Assembly: GCA_026400695.1 (NCBI GenBank)
Contig: JAPLON010000030.1
Coordinates: 1,278-6,465, forward strand
DNA length: 5,188 bases
Origin: Pseudomonadota bacterium
GTDB lineage: Bacteria > Pseudomonadota > Alphaproteobacteria > Paracaedibacterales > CAITNM01
Direction of reading: 5' to 3'
Part shown: in pieces, positions 4,437-5,188 of the stretch
Position numbering within the stretch: the first letter of the stretch is position 1
How the letters are laid out: each line of letters opens with the position of its first letter
Position numbers and translations under genes: made by a program
Notes under the pieces: generated by a model
What the model saw: only the letters and a program-made list of their open reading frames with translations
Databases searched by the model: none
What the model was told of the DNA's origin: nothing

Positions 4437-5188
4437 ATGCGTATTTTAAAAATTGCTTGTATTCTTTTTGCAAGTGTAATTCTAAGCGTTAAAGCATCTG
4501 ATAATAAACCGCCGATATTGCCTGAAGATTCACCTGCTCCTAAAAAATATAGCTGTCTTAATGAGAGGTATAGGGATTGCGGAGCTATAGTTTCAGACCA
4601 TTGCCGTGAGAATAGTAGACCGTATTGGTTATTATCTTTAGATGGTGGTGGTGTGCGTGCTTTGCTGCATTTACTTTCTTTGGAAAGATTAGAAAATATT
4701 ACAGGAAAGCCAATAGCAGAATTGGTTGATGGTATTTCTGGTACTTCTGCTGGTGGAGTTTTAGCGTGTTTGCTAACAATGCGAGATGCCAAGACTTTAC
4801 AGCCCTTATACTCCGCTAAATTTTTGCTCGATACGCTGTTGCCGACAAGAGACCAGATGTTTGTGAGAAGGTGGAGCTCGTTGTGGGGATTGCTAGGGCC
4901 ACGTTATAGATCAGGATCACTTGAAAGGTATTTTGGTGGTTTATTAAGGGATGACAAATTCAAAGCACGATCGTTGCCAGTGGTTGTGGTCGCACACGAT
5001 TTAAATTCTTATGCAGAAAGACTTCTATCAACAACTGATGCTCCTGATTTTCTTACAAAAGATCTAGCAGTAGCGATTTCTGCGGCTCCAACCTATTTTG
5101 CACCAAAGGTCATTAGGTCTATTAGTTTGCCGCAAGTAAACCATTTTTTAATGGATGGCGCGACAGTAATGGATAATCCAGTTCTTGC
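4437..5188 (+). CDS. Exported patatin-like phospholipase, N-terminal 250 residues (3' end outside window)
   Basis: Patatin-family enzymes are lipid acyl hydrolases with a Ser-Asp dyad, often acting as phospholipase A. The motifs appear in order: oxyanion loop DGGGVR (D69-R74), nucleophile elbow GTSAGG with S104, and DGA with catalytic D240 followed by MDNPVL. All essential residues are present, so it should be active. Residues 1-20 (MRILKIACILFASVILSVKA) are a Sec signal peptide with likely cleavage at VKA|SD, so it is predicted to leave the cytoplasm; about 45 residues with three cysteines and several prolines separate it from the catalytic core. The ATG at 4437 has only a weak GGA (4427-4429) as ribosome-binding site, but the signal peptide directly after it supports this start. 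The strong dnaJ terminator lies upstream, so it needs its own promoter; a TTGACT at 4391-4396 is a possible -35 without a convincing -10. The frame is open to the window's end. Confidence 0.9.
   Translation, partial: MRILKIACILFASVILSVKASDNKPPILPEDSPAPKKYSCLNERYRDCGAIVSDHCRENSRPYWLLSLDGGGVRALLHLLSLERLENITGKPIAELVDGISGTSAGGVLACLLTMRDAKTLQPLYSAKFLLDTLLPTRDQMFVRRWSSLWGLLGPRYRSGSLERYFGGLLRDDKFKARSLPVVVVAHDLNSYAERLLSTTDAPDFLTKDLAVAISAAPTYFAPKVIRSISLPQVNHFLMDGATVMDNPVL

Noticed and set aside
4409..4792. Minus-strand open frame of 127 codons opposite the patatin start
   Set aside because: It overlaps the signal peptide and the GGGxR and GxSxG motifs of the patatin; no independent support.
1..5188. 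Insertion sequence, CRISPR array, tRNA or rRNA
   Set aside because: No transposase reading, terminal inverted repeats, regularly spaced repeats, or cloverleaf/rRNA-like sequence were found on either strand.

Overview
The window is AT-rich bacterial DNA. All supported genes are on the + strand, and each is followed by its own hairpin or preceded by its own ribosome-binding site, so they read as single-gene units and not as one operon. The best clue to the organism is the DnaJ sequence near 3261-4289. Its wording (GADVRYNLDISLEEA, the ending NSPESQGFFAKVKVFFDDIG) is typical of Alphaproteobacteria. A low-GC alphaproteobacterium with several exported hydrolase-like proteins (papain-type protease, patatin-type lipase) and a damaged housekeeping gene fits a host-associated or intracellular lineage of the Rickettsiales/Holosporales kind. 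That placement is an inference, not something the sequence proves.

Layout. 1-212: C-terminal end of an unidentified protein whose tail weakly resembles a patatin C-terminus. 213-518: mostly non-coding, with a possible terminator and a weak promoter. 519-902: small exported protein of unknown function. 987-1016: terminator. 1133-2404: exported papain-family (C1) cysteine protease with Cys, His and Asn catalytic residues all recognisable. 2439-2467: terminator-like hairpin. 2471-2715: long leader or intergenic region with a reasonable promoter. 2716-3129: DUF2000 family protein. 3138-3178: terminator. 3261-4289: dnaJ carrying an internal deletion whose junction is an in-frame TAG. 4348-4371: strong terminator. 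4437-end: exported patatin-like phospholipase, running off the window.

How it fits together. The protease, the patatin and the small 127-residue protein all begin with export signals, so the window looks like a stretch of secreted or periplasmic factors interrupted by two cytoplasmic genes (DUF2000 and dnaJ). The most striking item is dnaJ. Everything outside the junction is intact, including HPD, all four zinc-binding CxxCxGxG repeats and the C-terminal domains, yet the end of the J domain and most of the Gly/Phe linker are gone and the reading frame is stopped at the joint. This suggests a very recent lesion, an assembly artefact, or a second copy of dnaJ that has just begun to decay. No mobile element, CRISPR array, tRNA or rRNA was seen, and no convincing new multi-gene system.
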